64,000 bases of DNA from Ignavibacteriales bacterium (lineage in GTDB: Bacteria; Bacteroidota; Ignavibacteria; Ignavibacteriales; Ignavibacteriaceae). Positions 35,667-45,185 of the stretch are shown here, piece after piece (the first letter of the stretch is position 1; every line of letters begins with the position of its first letter). The position numbers and the translations under genes are program-made. Location: positions 62,001-126,000 of the forward strand of contig JAGUXE010000166.1 of assembly GCA_020061995.1 (NCBI GenBank). The letters run 5' to 3'. Below the pieces are notes generated by a model that saw only the letters and a list, made by a program, of their open reading frames with translations, ran no database searches and was not told the DNA's origin.

Positions 35667-36818
35667 CTATTTTATTTTTATCACAACAAACGTTATATCA
35701 TCATCGGGTTCAGTTTTTGATGACCAACTATCTCCTTCTTCTTTAAGAAACGAAATTATTGCTTCCGGATTTTCATGAGCAACAGATTTAAATGATTCCT
35801 TCAAGCGAGCATAACCATATTGTTCATTTAACTCATTTTGTAATTCCGGGAATCCGTCACTCAGTAATAGAATAGTGTCTCCTGATGAAATATCTATTTC
35901 TCTATCTTGAAACGGAAAATCACTAATTGCTCCGAAAGGCATTCCGTTGGTCATAACTTCTTCAACAAGATTCAATCTTTCTCTGTATATATAAAAGGGG
36001 GGCATCCCGGCACTTACAAATCGGATTTTGTTTTTGCTGATATTCAAAAGAGCAAACGCCATAAGCATTCTGCCGAGATTTAAAGTTTTAATGGTTTTAT
36101 TGGAGAGTGAAAAGAAATCGATTAAATCAGATTTAGAATTATCAGAGACAAACAATGTTTTCATCACCGCCACCATAATTCCTGCTCGCATTCCATGACC
36201 GGTTGCATCCCCAATTGCAACACTTACCGATCCGTCATCATGATTAATAAAATCATAATAATCACCGCCGACCTCACTAGCTGTATTCATATAGACGGCA
36301 AAATCAAAATGCTCTGTTTTCGGAAGTGTCTTGGGGAGCATTGATAGCTGGAGTGTCTTTGCTTCCTCAAGTTCCTTGCGCACGGTTATTAATTCATCAC
36401 GTGATTGCAGTGCTTTTTTTAGGGTGATAAGATTGTCGAATGCTTTTTGAATTGTAATTTCAAGGTCATTTAAATTTATTGGTTTAACCACAAAATCGAA
36501 TGCCCCGCCATTCATAGCAGTTCTAATATTAAGAATATCTCCGCGTGCAGAGACTATTACAGAATGTAACAACGGATTATTCAGCTCCTTGATTTTGGAT
36601 AGAAGCGTAAGTCCATCCATCTTGGGCATATTAATATCTGTAAGAACTAACTGGACTTCCTTGTTTTCTTTTAATTTAGATAAAGCTTCAACCCCATTTG
36701 CGGCAAATAAAAAAGCATACTTGTTACTTTTAATTTCTTTTCTAAATCTTCGATTGATCAATAACTCGAGATCCGGTTCGTCATCCACAACCAAAATTTT
36801 AGGTGTTACATCATTCAT
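35667..36818 (-). CDS. Response regulator with SpoIIE-type PP2C output
   Basis: The 383-aa soluble protein has a receiver (1-125) with D12-D13, phospho-acceptor D61 in 'VLTDINMPKMDG', a Ser switch in 'VIVSARGD' and Lys in 'FVVKPI'. A short helix leads to the PP2C (~150-383) with 'EVGGDYYDF', 'GDATGHGMRAG', 'LSDGFPE' and 'PDDDITFVVIK'. This is the RsbU/RssB-type layout in which phosphorylation switches on the phosphatase. Its ATG overlaps the end of the eight-GAF kinase gene by 8 bases, so that kinase is the obvious cognate donor (inference). Confidence 0.9.
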   Translation of the reverse strand: MNDVTPKILVVDDEPDLELLINRRFRKEIKSNKYAFLFAANGVEALSKLKENKEVQLVLTDINMPKMDGLTLLSKIKELNNPLLHSVIVSARGDILNIRTAMNGGAFDFVVKPINLNDLEITIQKAFDNLITLKKALQSRDELITVRKELEEAKTLQLSMLPKTLPKTEHFDFAVYMNTASEVGGDYYDFINHDDGSVSVAIGDATGHGMRAGIMVAVMKTLFVSDNSKSDLIDFFSLSNKTIKTLNLGRMLMAFALLNISKNKIRFVSAGMPPFYIYRERLNLVEEVMTNGMPFGAISDFPFQDREIDISSGDTILLLSDGFPELQNELNEQYGYARLKESFKSVAHENPEAIISFLKEEGDSWSSKTEPDDDITFVVIKIK

Positions 36819-39800
36819 AGTTTTTACTCTTAATAGTTTTGGGAAGTCTAATTAAAAATTCGGTGAATTTACCTTCTTCGGTTTCGAATAAAAGCTCACC
36901 TTGGTGTTCAGCTACTACTATATCGTAACTTATTGATAAACCAAGCCCTGTTCCTTTACCGCTTGGTTTTGTAGTAAAGAAAGGTGTAAAAAGATCACCG
37001 CGAATATTCTCCGGAATACCGTTTCCGTTATCTCTAATTCTAATTTCTACATGAGAATCTGTTTCAGAAGTTTTAATCCTAATTTCAGCAGCCTCTTCAC
37101 TGTTTGACTCAACGACTTTTCGGTGAGATTCATAACATCCGTTTGTTAAGATGTTAAGAAATACTCTTGATATATCTTGGGGGATTACATCAATCTTGCT
37201 CATATTTTCAGAATATTCTTTTTCAATATTAATGTTGAATGCTCCATCCTGGGCACGCATTCCGTGATAAACTAGGTTTATATCTTCATCGAGCATTGTA
37301 TTAATATCTGTTAATTGTTTCTCTCCGGCTTGGCCTCTCGAATGTTGAAGCATACTGTTAACAATGCTGTCGGCTCTTTTTCCGTGTTCATTAATTTTAT
37401 CCGCATTCTGTTTCAGCCCTTCAATAATTTCAATCATATCTTCCAAAACCAGTGGATCAAATTTGTCTGAAACTTTATCGAATTCTTCTTTTAATTCATC
37501 AAGCATTCCGACAGATAATTCCGAGAAATTATTTACAAAGTTCAACGGATTTTTAATTTCATGTGCTATACCAGCGGTAAGCTGACCAAGTGAGGCAAGC
37601 TTTTCTTGAGCAATAAGCTGGTTTTGTGTTGCCTGCAAATCGGCTAATGTTTTGTTCAATTCTTCGTATGAGTTAGCGTTATTGATGGCGATACCAACGT
37701 GAGCGGCTATTGTTCCGAGGAGACGCATATCATCTTCGTTAAAAAGGTTTTCCTGCTCAGTACTTTGGACACTGAGGACACCAATGATTTCATCACCAAC
37801 CGGAATAGGTACTCCTAAATATGATGCAGAATGAATCCCGATTCTTTTAACGCCAAGTTCTTCGGTCTTTCTATCGAGCTCCCGATTAATCAATAGAGGT
37901 TCTTTTTGAAGAATTATTTTTGAGGTTAGTCCTTCACCAAGTTTTAAAGGAGGATAATCATCTCCATATCCGTAAGGGAACTCAATCACCTTTTTCTCTT
38001 TATTCAAAAGAGCGAGATATACGATATTTGCTTTAAAGAGAGTTCTAACTTTTTCACCCACCAAATGAATTAACTTATCGATTTCCAGATGCCCTGCAAT
38101 TGCTTGGCTGATACTGTTTACCGTCCCTAACTCTTCAGCCCGTTTTTTACTTTCATTGAGCAATCTTAATGTTTCATCAAATAGCCGAGCATTCTCGAGT
38201 GCAACGCTCATACTATTCGCCACAGTTGTAACTAATCTAACATCTGAATCACTGAATGCATTTTCTTTATCAACATTTTGAAGACTAATAGAACCGATAA
38301 CCATATCTCCCACAATTATCGGAACAAATACAGCCGATTTAGGTGGAAAGCCTTTCGTAACTCCGGTTCCCCCATATTTCTGGGCAGTCTCCACATACCT
38401 TTCTTTTATGTCCAGATGTTTTTTTGTCTCTATCAATTGCTTATTTGCCCAATTGAATGGGCGCGGATCAACCTCTAAACGAATTCCTTTTTCAACTGCA
38501 TACTGCCATTCTTCGAGTCCTTTATCATGATTGAATGTTCGTATAACTAGTGTTTGCGAGTCGGGAAATAAACTGCAAAGCCTATCTCCTACGAGATTAT
38601 ATATTCCTGATGTATCAAGTTCTTTTGCTAACCCCTCTTGAACGCTATTAATTACTGAAAGTTCTGCAGTTCGCTGTTCGGTTTCTTTTAGCAATCTATT
38701 TGTTTCATCGAATAGACGAGCATTTTCAAGAGCAACACTCATACTGTTTGCAACCGTTGTTAAAAGTCTAACTTCAGAATCACTGAAAGCATCTTCTTTC
38801 TCATAATTTTCTATTAGTATTAAACCTTTTGCCTCAGTTCCTACAATAATGGGGACAAATACTAATGACTTACTCTCATCAGTTCCCGGGATTGTTGTTT
38901 GTCCGGTAATTCCGAGTTTAGCAATTTCTTCTTCAGTCGCTTTTTTGAGAAGGAGCATTTTACCGGTTTCAAGAACATATTTGGATAATGGTGTTGGCTC
39001 CATCGATGGAATTTCCAATCTTACACCATGCTCATATTCGTAAGGGAAGTGAAGAATATTATTTTCTCGATCATATATTCGGATACCCAAATCCTGAAAC
39101 CCAAGAGCTTCTCTGAATTTATCTCCTACAAGTGTTATGATGGAATTAAAATCCATCTCCATCACCAAGCCTTCTTGAATAGTATTTAAAATTGCAAGCT
39201 CAACATTTCTCTGCTGTGTTTCGTTTAGCAATCTTTTTGTCTCTTCGAATAATCGAGCATTCTCAAGCGCAACTCCCATATTTGAAGCCAGTGTGAGTAA
39301 TAGCTTACCATCTTTTTCTGAATAAAGATTTTTTCGATCTAAATCTTGAACAGTAATAACACCTGTAGCTTTTTGATTATGAATAATCGGAACACCCATA
39401 AAAGATTCAGGCATTTCACCATCAAGAACTTGCTCACCGCTATGATCAATAATTTCTTGACTTGAACCGAAGATTAAGGGGAGTTTAGTTGTGATTATTT
39501 CTTTTCTGTCGGGATCAATTTGCAAAGGCTCATCGAAATAAAATCTTTCATCTTTTTCAACTACATACCTGTGATGAATAGCATCTTTATGTTCGTCATA
39601 AGTCGAAATAGATACAACCTGTGCATTAAACACCTCTCTAATTTTATCTCCGACCAAATCAACAATAGATTGGAAATCTAATTGTTTAGCTAAACCTTCA
39701 CCAACGCTATTGATAATTGCCAATTCAATTGCTTGTTGCTTCGATTCCTCCAGAAGTTTATTTGTCTCATCAAACAGCTTAGCATTCTGTAAAGCAATTC

Positions 39801-41901
39801 CCATGCTCGCCGAAAGTGTAGAAAGGAGTCTTAAATTGTTTTCATCATATACATTTTGATTATAGCTTTGTATACTAACAACACCAAGAACTTTTTCACT
39901 AAATAAAATCGGAACCCCCATATAAGATTCAGTTTTATCTTCATCGCTCTGAATGATTGCGCCATGTTTTATTTGATCTTCGATATTATTCAGTAATAGA
40001 GGTTTTCTGGAACGAATAACTTTGGAAGTTAAGCCTTCACCCAATGGAAACGGACTGAAGGTTTGATAACCATTATAATAAGAATAAGGGATTTCTATTA
40101 TTTCTCTCTCATGGTCAAGGAGTAGAATTTCTGTTACTTCAGTATGAAATATTTCACGTACTTTATCGCCTACAATTTTTGTTACTGCATTTATATCCAA
40201 TTCTTTGGACATAGCTTCGCCAACGCTATTAATGATTGCTAGTTCTGCTGTCCGCTGTTCAGTTTGTTTTAGAAGGCGATTGGTTTCGTCAAATAATCTT
40301 GCATTTTCAAGAGCCACACTCATTGCGTTTGTAAGTGTAGTTAGAAGGGTAACATCAGATTCATCAAAAGCATTTTCGTTATCAAGGTTTTGAAGAGAGA
40401 TAACACCTTTGGCTTCACCATTAACAATCATGGGGACGTACAGCATTGATTTTGCAGCTTCACCCTGGATTACTAAAGGATTACCATAAAGTCGAGAAAC
40501 TTCCGAATTGTTATTTTTGATTAAGAGAGGCTGCCGTGTCTCCAGCACATGTTTGCGAAATCCAATAACCTCAAGTGGTTCATCGGGAAAGCGTACACCT
40601 CTTTCAATAGTATACGGGAAATGAAACAGATTTTCGTCAGAGTGGTGAAGTCCAATATCAACAACTTGCGCATCGAAAATGTCTCTTATCTTATCGCCTA
40701 CCAAATCGTAAATAGCCTGCATTTCCAGTTTAGTAGCAAGCCCTTCCTGCACGCTGTTAATTATTGCAAGTTCGGCTGTGCGTTGTTCCGTTTCAATGAG
40801 TAGTCTTTTTGTCTCTTCGAAAAGTTTGGCGTTTTGTAAAGTAACTCCCATGTTTGTTGAGAGCGTGGAGAGTAACCGAACATCATTTTCATTATAGGCA
40901 TTTTTTTGATAACTCTGAATGCTTACAACACCAAGGATTTTATCATTAAATAATATCGGAACACCCATATAGGTTTCGGTTATATCGGCTTCTCCAAGGT
41001 TATCATCCGTTATTGCTCCCCGCTTAATTTGATCATCAAAGCTGAGCAGAAGCAACGGTTTTCTGGTATTAATAACTTCAGAAGTTAATCCAGTCCCTAA
41101 CTTAAATGGCTCAACAATTTGATAGCCGTTATAGTATGAATAAGGAATGCTGATAATGCCCCTCTCGTGATCAAGCAGAAGAATTTCGGTCACTTCAGCA
41201 CTAAAAATATCTTTTAATTTATCGCCGACAATTTTTGTAACTGTTAAAACATCTAATTGCTTAGACATAGCTTCACCTACACTATTAATAATTGTAAGTT
41301 CAGCCGTTCGCTGCTCGGTTTCAGTTAATAATCTTTTCGTTTCGTTAAAAAGTTTTGCATTCTGAAGAGCAATTCCCATGTTTGTAGAAAGTATCGAAAG
41401 AAGACGAATTTTTTCATCATTGTAATCATTCTTCTTATAACTCTGAATGCTTACAACCCCAATAACCTTATCATTAACAGTAATTGGAACGCCGATATAT
41501 GTTTCGGTTTTTTCTTCTTCGGATTGAACAAGAACGCCTAATTTCAAAGCTTCTTCAAATGTTCCGTGTACTAGTGGTTTTCCGGATTTGATTATTTTGG
41601 AAGTTAACCCTTCTCCAAAAGGAAATGCGTCGGCTTGTGCATAATCGCGATAAAAAGAATAGGGGACGTGAATCATGTTGGTTGATTCATCTAATAAAAG
41701 AATTTCAGTAACCTCAGACTTGAAAATATCTCTTACTTTGTCGCCGATAATTTTAGTTATAGTTTCAATATTAAGTTGTTTTGAAATAGCTTCGCTAACG
41801 CTACTGATAATTGCAAGTTCGGCTTCTTTTTGCGCTAATTGTTTGTTAAATAATTCAGTCTCGTCCGTTAAAGAATCTTTTGGGGTTACTTTTTTCGCCA
41901 T
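36811..41901 (-). CDS. Histidine kinase with eight tandem GAF domains
   Basis: The 1696-aa protein lacks a signal peptide and membrane helices, so it is cytosolic. Eight GAF domains follow one another with a ~176-residue period (repeat starts at about 21, 193, 369, 545, 718, 893, 1072 and 1249), each ending in a helix like 'LQNAKLFxETxRLL'. The kinase core has 'GIAHEIKNPLNFVNNFSE' (H1447), then a GHKL domain with 'NILTNG' (~1583), 'DNGNGIP' (1624-1630) and 'GTGLGL' (~1650). The GAFs fall in two groups: 1, 2, 4 and 8 carry 'TSKI/VI..PLL..YMGVPI', while 3, 5, 6 and 7 carry longer loops, suggesting alternation and unit duplication. Ligands unknown. It overlaps the receiver-PP2C gene and follows a stand-alone receiver. 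Confidence 0.92.
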   Translation of the reverse strand: MAKKVTPKDSLTDETELFNKQLAQKEAELAIISSVSEAISKQLNIETITKIIGDKVRDIFKSEVTEILLLDESTNMIHVPYSFYRDYAQADAFPFGEGLTSKIIKSGKPLVHGTFEEALKLGVLVQSEEEKTETYIGVPITVNDKVIGVVSIQSYKKNDYNDEKIRLLSILSTNMGIALQNAKLFNETKRLLTETEQRTAELTIINSVGEAMSKQLDVLTVTKIVGDKLKDIFSAEVTEILLLDHERGIISIPYSYYNGYQIVEPFKLGTGLTSEVINTRKPLLLLSFDDQIKRGAITDDNLGEADITETYMGVPILFNDKILGVVSIQSYQKNAYNENDVRLLSTLSTNMGVTLQNAKLFEETKRLLIETEQRTAELAIINSVQEGLATKLEMQAIYDLVGDKIRDIFDAQVVDIGLHHSDENLFHFPYTIERGVRFPDEPLEVIGFRKHVLETRQPLLIKNNNSEVSRLYGNPLVIQGEAAKSMLYVPMIVNGEAKGVISLQNLDNENAFDESDVTLLTTLTNAMSVALENARLFDETNRLLKQTEQRTAELAIINSVGEAMSKELDINAVTKIVGDKVREIFHTEVTEILLLDHEREIIEIPYSYYNGYQTFSPFPLGEGLTSKVIRSRKPLLLNNIEDQIKHGAIIQSDEDKTESYMGVPILFSEKVLGVVSIQSYNQNVYDENNLRLLSTLSASMGIALQNAKLFDETNKLLEESKQQAIELAIINSVGEGLAKQLDFQSIVDLVGDKIREVFNAQVVSISTYDEHKDAIHHRYVVEKDERFYFDEPLQIDPDRKEIITTKLPLIFGSSQEIIDHSGEQVLDGEMPESFMGVPIIHNQKATGVITVQDLDRKNLYSEKDGKLLLTLASNMGVALENARLFEETKRLLNETQQRNVELAILNTIQEGLVMEMDFNSIITLVGDKFREALGFQDLGIRIYDRENNILHFPYEYEHGVRLEIPSMEPTPLSKYVLETGKMLLLKKATEEEIAKLGITGQTTIPGTDESKSLVFVPIIVGTEAKGLILIENYEKEDAFSDSEVRLLTTVANSMSVALENARLFDETNRLLKETEQRTAELSVINSVQEGLAKELDTSGIYNLVGDRLCSLFPDSQTLVIRTFNHDKGLEEWQYAVEKGIRLEVDPRPFNWANKQLIETKKHLDIKERYVETAQKYGGTGVTKGFPPKSAVFVPIIVGDMVIGSISLQNVDKENAFSDSDVRLVTTVANSMSVALENARLFDETLRLLNESKKRAEELGTVNSISQAIAGHLEIDKLIHLVGEKVRTLFKANIVYLALLNKEKKVIEFPYGYGDDYPPLKLGEGLTSKIILQKEPLLINRELDRKTEELGVKRIGIHSASYLGVPIPVGDEIIGVLSVQSTEQENLFNEDDMRLLGTIAAHVGIAINNANSYEELNKTLADLQATQNQLIAQEKLASLGQLTAGIAHEIKNPLNFVNNFSELSVGMLDELKEEFDKVSDKFDPLVLEDMIEIIEGLKQNADKINEHGKRADSIVNSMLQHSRGQAGEKQLTDINTMLDEDINLVYHGMRAQDGAFNINIEKEYSENMSKIDVIPQDISRVFLNILTNGCYESHRKVVESNSEEAAEIRIKTSETDSHVEIRIRDNGNGIPENIRGDLFTPFFTTKPSGKGTGLGLSISYDIVVAEHQGELLFETEEGKFTEFLIRLPKTIKSKNYE
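37678..41841 (-). repeat. Eight-unit intragenic GAF repeat array
   Basis: Roughly 528-bp units in the gene, eight in a row, encode GAF domains. The period was counted residue by residue from the protein (192, 176, 176, 173, 175, 179 and 177 residues between equivalent points). Local sequence such as the 'ENARLFDETNRLL' linker recurs almost unchanged in several units, a substrate for recombination-driven change in copy number. Confidence 0.85.
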
Positions 41902-41945
41902 ATTTATTCCATTGTTAGTAAATGATTCATCAAGAATTTAAGAGA

Positions 41946-42311
41946 TCAGGGGAAAACTTTTTCTTTTAGTTGACTAAAGTCTAACGGTTTTGTTAAATAA
42001 TCATCACAACCATATTCCATTGCCTGTTTGTAATTGTTTTTATCACCGTAAGCGGTAATCATTGCAACTTTTAATTCGGGATAATTATCTTTAATCCACT
42101 TTAATAATTCCAATCCGTTCATCCCGGGCATGTTTATATCGGATAGAATTTGATTTACATCTTCAGCCCCGTTTGACTTTAAATAATCACGTGCTTCCTC
42201 TCCCGAAAAAGCAAAGAGAAAGGCAACTTTACCTGTTTTTATTTCTTTACGGAACCTTTGCTCAAATAATAACTGGACATCTTTTTCATCATCAACGACC
42301 ATTATTTTCAT
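41946..42311 (-). CDS. Stand-alone CheY-like response regulator
   Basis: A single receiver of 121 aa with acidic pair D7-D8, phospho-acceptor D58 in 'ILSDINMPGMNG', Thr in 'MITAYGD' and Lys in 'LTKPL'; there is no output domain. The N-terminal part ('RFRKEIKTGKVAFLFAFSGEE') is close to the receiver of the PP2C regulator at 35.7 kb, so the two are paralogues and may compete for the eight-GAF kinase (inference). It lies 44 bases upstream of that kinase. Confidence 0.9.
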   Translation of the reverse strand: MKIMVVDDEKDVQLLFEQRFRKEIKTGKVAFLFAFSGEEARDYLKSNGAEDVNQILSDINMPGMNGLELLKWIKDNYPELKVAMITAYGDKNNYKQAMEYGCDDYLTKPLDFSQLKEKVFP

Positions 42312-42403
42312 AAAACCTCACTTGTTAATTACACTAAAAATTGTTGCTCGGTTAACTTTTTAAATTTGCGTTACACTGTCATCGAGTGTATGTTCGTAAG
42401 AGG

Positions 42404-44005
42404 TTAATTCCTCTTGATAATTAGTACTGTTATATCGTCACTTTGTTTTGCAGCACCGACATAATCTTTAACCTCTTTTACAATCAAATCGATAAATTTT
42501 TTTGCCGGAAGTTCGGAATGGAGTTCCAAGAAATTTATCATCTTTTCATCGGAGTATTCTTCTTCATTTTCATTCATGGCTTCGGGGATGCCGTCTGTAT
42601 ATAGGAATAATTTATCGCCCGATTCCATTTTCAATTTTTGCCCACCGAATGGAATACCGAAATCAAACATACCAAGCCCTACACCACCTGCATCTATCTT
42701 TTCAATTTCACCATTATTTCTTAGCAACAAGATTGGATTATGCCCAGCATTAACAATATCCAATTCCCCTGAGTTTGAATCTAAAACTGCAATAAAAAAA
42801 GTTATAAACTTATCTGATGGGGAAGATTTGTAAATAAGTTTATTAAGTCTATCAGTCATTTCGGTTAAAGGAATATCAAATTGCAGATATGAATAAAGTG
42901 CAGCATTTAATGTGCTGACTAATAGAGCTGCGCCGATTCCTTTACCGGCAACATCGGCAATAATAAGAGCATATTTTCCGTTTCCTAAATCGACGCAATC
43001 GTAATAATCGCCACTTACTTCGCTTGACGGAATATTAATTCCGAACAAATCATAACCCTTAAGACTCGGCAACTTTTCAGGAAGGATTCGTTGTTGAATT
43101 GAAGCAGCAACATTTAATTCCTGCTCCATAATTTCTTTTTCAATGGCTTGACTGTTCAAATATTGATTTTCGATGGAAGCTTGAACTTGCCGTGCAATCG
43201 CATCAAGAAGCAATTTGTCTATTTCATTAAAATGAGTAACCCCTTTTCGGGTTTCTTTCTCGGCTAATGTAAAGCGATATGCAAAATGATTAAACTCAAA
43301 TGCAGATTCCAACTTATATAGACTTGTTAAAACGGTATCACTATTTATTCCGGTTGGGAAGGAATAAAGCTTCTCGATTTTATTATCTTGAACAATTTGA
43401 AGAATTGCTGATGAAGCATTTGTAAGTGATGCGATTCTTTCAAGTGCTAATTCAAACAGAATATTTCTTTTATCATAACGAGTAATTTCTATTCCGGTAT
43501 CAATAAGATTATTGAGTTGAACAACTTTTTCATTTAACTCGAATACGAGGGTTTTCTCTTTCCTTTGATTTAGAAATGATTTATGGGCGCTATCAAAAAC
43601 TTGAAGCAATATTTGTAATGTGATTTTATCAAAAACAGAAAACCCGCTTTTGTCCATTTTAGGACCTATGAGAAGTCCTAAAAAGGAATTATCTGAAAGG
43701 GGAAGAATAACAGAAACATCGAAATTATTATCTTCGAAGTAAGAGATGAGTAAAGTTTCTGTTTCCAGGAAATGTGATGTGTCTGATAACGCACTATTTT
43801 TTTTTGAAACAATAAGCTTCCATTCAGAATCATTTTGCTTTTTGTGAAACGCAGAGATGTCTGAAATAATAAAATTTCCTCGCAATAGATGGAGAAAATT
43901 GTTAACCATCTCATCAAAGTTGTATGATTTAGAAAGGATTTCAAATCCCTCCTGAAATGATGCAACTTGTAGAGAAAGTTTTTCTACAAGATTTTTTTTA
44001 CTCAA
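42404..44005 (-). CDS. GAF-like sensor with RsbU-type PP2C phosphatase
   Basis: The 533-aa soluble protein has an N-terminal half with one or two weak GAF-like domains (~15-290, ending 'DAIARQVQASIENQYL'), a helical linker with 'AASIQQRILPEKLP', and a PP2C with 'EVSGDYYDC', 'ADVAGKGIGAALL', 'LYTDGIPEAMN' and 'SDDITVLII'. These motifs are the classical RsbU type and differ from the 'EVGGDYYDF...GDATGHG' group of the other four, so it is the older or more standard phosphatase. It is encoded next to the STAS and anti-sigma kinase genes and is the best candidate for dephosphorylating that STAS. TTG is the only start: an in-frame stop lies three codons upstream. Confidence 0.87.
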   Translation of the reverse strand: MSKKNLVEKLSLQVASFQEGFEILSKSYNFDEMVNNFLHLLRGNFIISDISAFHKKQNDSEWKLIVSKKNSALSDTSHFLETETLLISYFEDNNFDVSVILPLSDNSFLGLLIGPKMDKSGFSVFDKITLQILLQVFDSAHKSFLNQRKEKTLVFELNEKVVQLNNLIDTGIEITRYDKRNILFELALERIASLTNASSAILQIVQDNKIEKLYSFPTGINSDTVLTSLYKLESAFEFNHFAYRFTLAEKETRKGVTHFNEIDKLLLDAIARQVQASIENQYLNSQAIEKEIMEQELNVAASIQQRILPEKLPSLKGYDLFGINIPSSEVSGDYYDCVDLGNGKYALIIADVAGKGIGAALLVSTLNAALYSYLQFDIPLTEMTDRLNKLIYKSSPSDKFITFFIAVLDSNSGELDIVNAGHNPILLLRNNGEIEKIDAGGVGLGMFDFGIPFGGQKLKMESGDKLFLYTDGIPEAMNENEEEYSDEKMINFLELHSELPAKKFIDLIVKEVKDYVGAAKQSDDITVLIIKRN

Positions 44006-44075
44006 TGTTTTTTACTTTTTAGAAAGAATATAAAAATTACTTTTTCTGCCCAAAGAAAAAGTAAAGTTGATTGTA

Positions 44076-44411
44076 TCAGCTAATTAAAGCAGCTTCTACT
44101 GTATCTGCTTTCTCTGCGAACTGAAATAATCCCATAATAGTAAAAGTTTTTTCTATTGTGGGATCCAAATTTGTGAAAATCAGTTTCCCGTTTATTTGAT
44201 TTAACTTTTCGATAATCTCAATCAAGTGAGAGATACCAATAGAATTTACAACTTTAGAATTTTCAAGATTAAGGATAAGCCTATTCACATCGGCATGTTT
44301 TGAAAATTCGTGAACAATTTTTTCGCCGCCTGTATTATTGATATATCCTTCAATTTTAATTACGAGAGTTTTATCATGTAATTCAGAATTTATCTTAAAA
44401 TCTGTGCTCAT
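44076..44411 (-). CDS. STAS-domain anti-sigma factor antagonist
   Basis: The 111-aa protein is a single STAS fold: alternating β/α with 'LVIKIEGYIN' near residue 16, 'LILNLENSKVVNSIGISHLI' (45-64) and 'FTNLDPTIEKTFTIMGL' near 80. The start is the ATG at 44411, preceded by GGAG. In SpoIIAA/RsbV the phospho-acceptor Ser directly precedes Gly in 'DSSG'; here the stretch is 'NSIG' (N56, S57, I58, G59), so that position is Ile and only S57 could be used. It lies between the anti-sigma kinase and the PP2C genes, forming a partner-switching set. Confidence 0.85.
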   Translation of the reverse strand: MSTDFKINSELHDKTLVIKIEGYINNTGGEKIVHEFSKHADVNRLILNLENSKVVNSIGISHLIEIIEKLNQINGKLIFTNLDPTIEKTFTIMGLFQFAEKADTVEAALIS

Positions 44412-44424
44412 CAAAGTTCTCCGC

Positions 44425-44844
44425 TTAAATTAATTTTTTTATAATTGTAATTTTTGTGCCGCTTGGTCCTGATTCAATAATTAGATCATCAGACATAGAT
44501 TTCATCAGTTTAAGCCCCCAGCCACGTTTATTAGGACTATGAATTTTGTCAGACATAATTGGTTCCTCAACGCTCTCGGGTGCGAATCCGGGTCCGAAAT
44601 CGGTTACAAGAATAATTAGCTTTTCTTTATCCATGCTGAACTCAACCTGTACATATTGATTTTGGTCTCCCGAATGTTCCAATCCGTTAATGATGGCTTC
44701 TGTTACGATAATTTTAGCTTCGCCAACCTTATCATCAGAAATTCCTAAATGCCTACCCATAATTTGTAAGCTTTCTATCGCGACCATTTCAATGTCAGGA
44801 ATATTAGGGAGTTTGATCTCTAATTTTATATTTTCGTTCATCAT
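44425..44844 (-). CDS. RsbW/SpoIIAB-type anti-sigma factor kinase
   Basis: The 139-aa GHKL ATPase of the anti-sigma kinase type has the N box '[11 protein letters not shown]' (~49-59), 'VTDFGPGF' (G1) and '[11 protein letters not shown]' (G2), without a phospho-His. In such systems it binds either a sigma factor or the STAS antagonist and phosphorylates the latter. The STAS gene follows 10 bases downstream. No sigma factor gene is visible in the window, so its target is encoded elsewhere or differs from a sigma factor. It is the first gene of the minus-strand signalling block. Confidence 0.9.
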   Translation of the reverse strand: MMNENIKLEIKLPNIPDIEMVAIESLQIMGRHLGISDDKVGEAKIIVTEAIINGLEHSGDQNQYVQVEFSMDKEKLIILVTDFGPGFAPESVEEPIMSDKIHSPNKRGWGLKLMKSMSDDLIIESGPSGTKITIIKKLI

Positions 44845-45185
44845 AAATCTTTCCAGCTAATTTTTAGTAATGAATTATTAAAAGCGGATCAGTAGGGGAG
44901 AAATATAATACAATTTTTAACATTCTGAACAAATATCAATACTTAATACAAAATATTTTTTGCCGTATGGCATTAATTGAGCTTTGGGCAACAACAAAAG
45001 ACGGAGTTTTTTTAGCTAACATTTTTTACTTAAAGAATTAATAATATTTATTTGAGTAAGTACAATTTTCTATTTATTTTATCCTCTGCGCATTCGTTGT
45101 TTATATTGTTTTAACAGGTGCAGATTACAATTTCGCAAAACTACTCGACTTGCATCAAAGCGAGTATAGATACAGCAATAATAAT
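44845..45185. other. Divergent AT-rich intergenic region
   Basis: A 340-base gap between the anti-sigma kinase (minus) and the binding-protein lipoprotein gene (plus). I see no gene or strong hairpin. It must hold the promoters of both, but I find only near matches to TAnnTTTG (for example GATATTTG on the minus strand near 44924-44931), so I do not call a promoter. Confidence 0.5.

Noticed and set aside
36811..41901. Tandem repeats as an assembly error
   Set aside because: The eight GAF units differ in sequence and in two subtypes and keep one uninterrupted reading frame.
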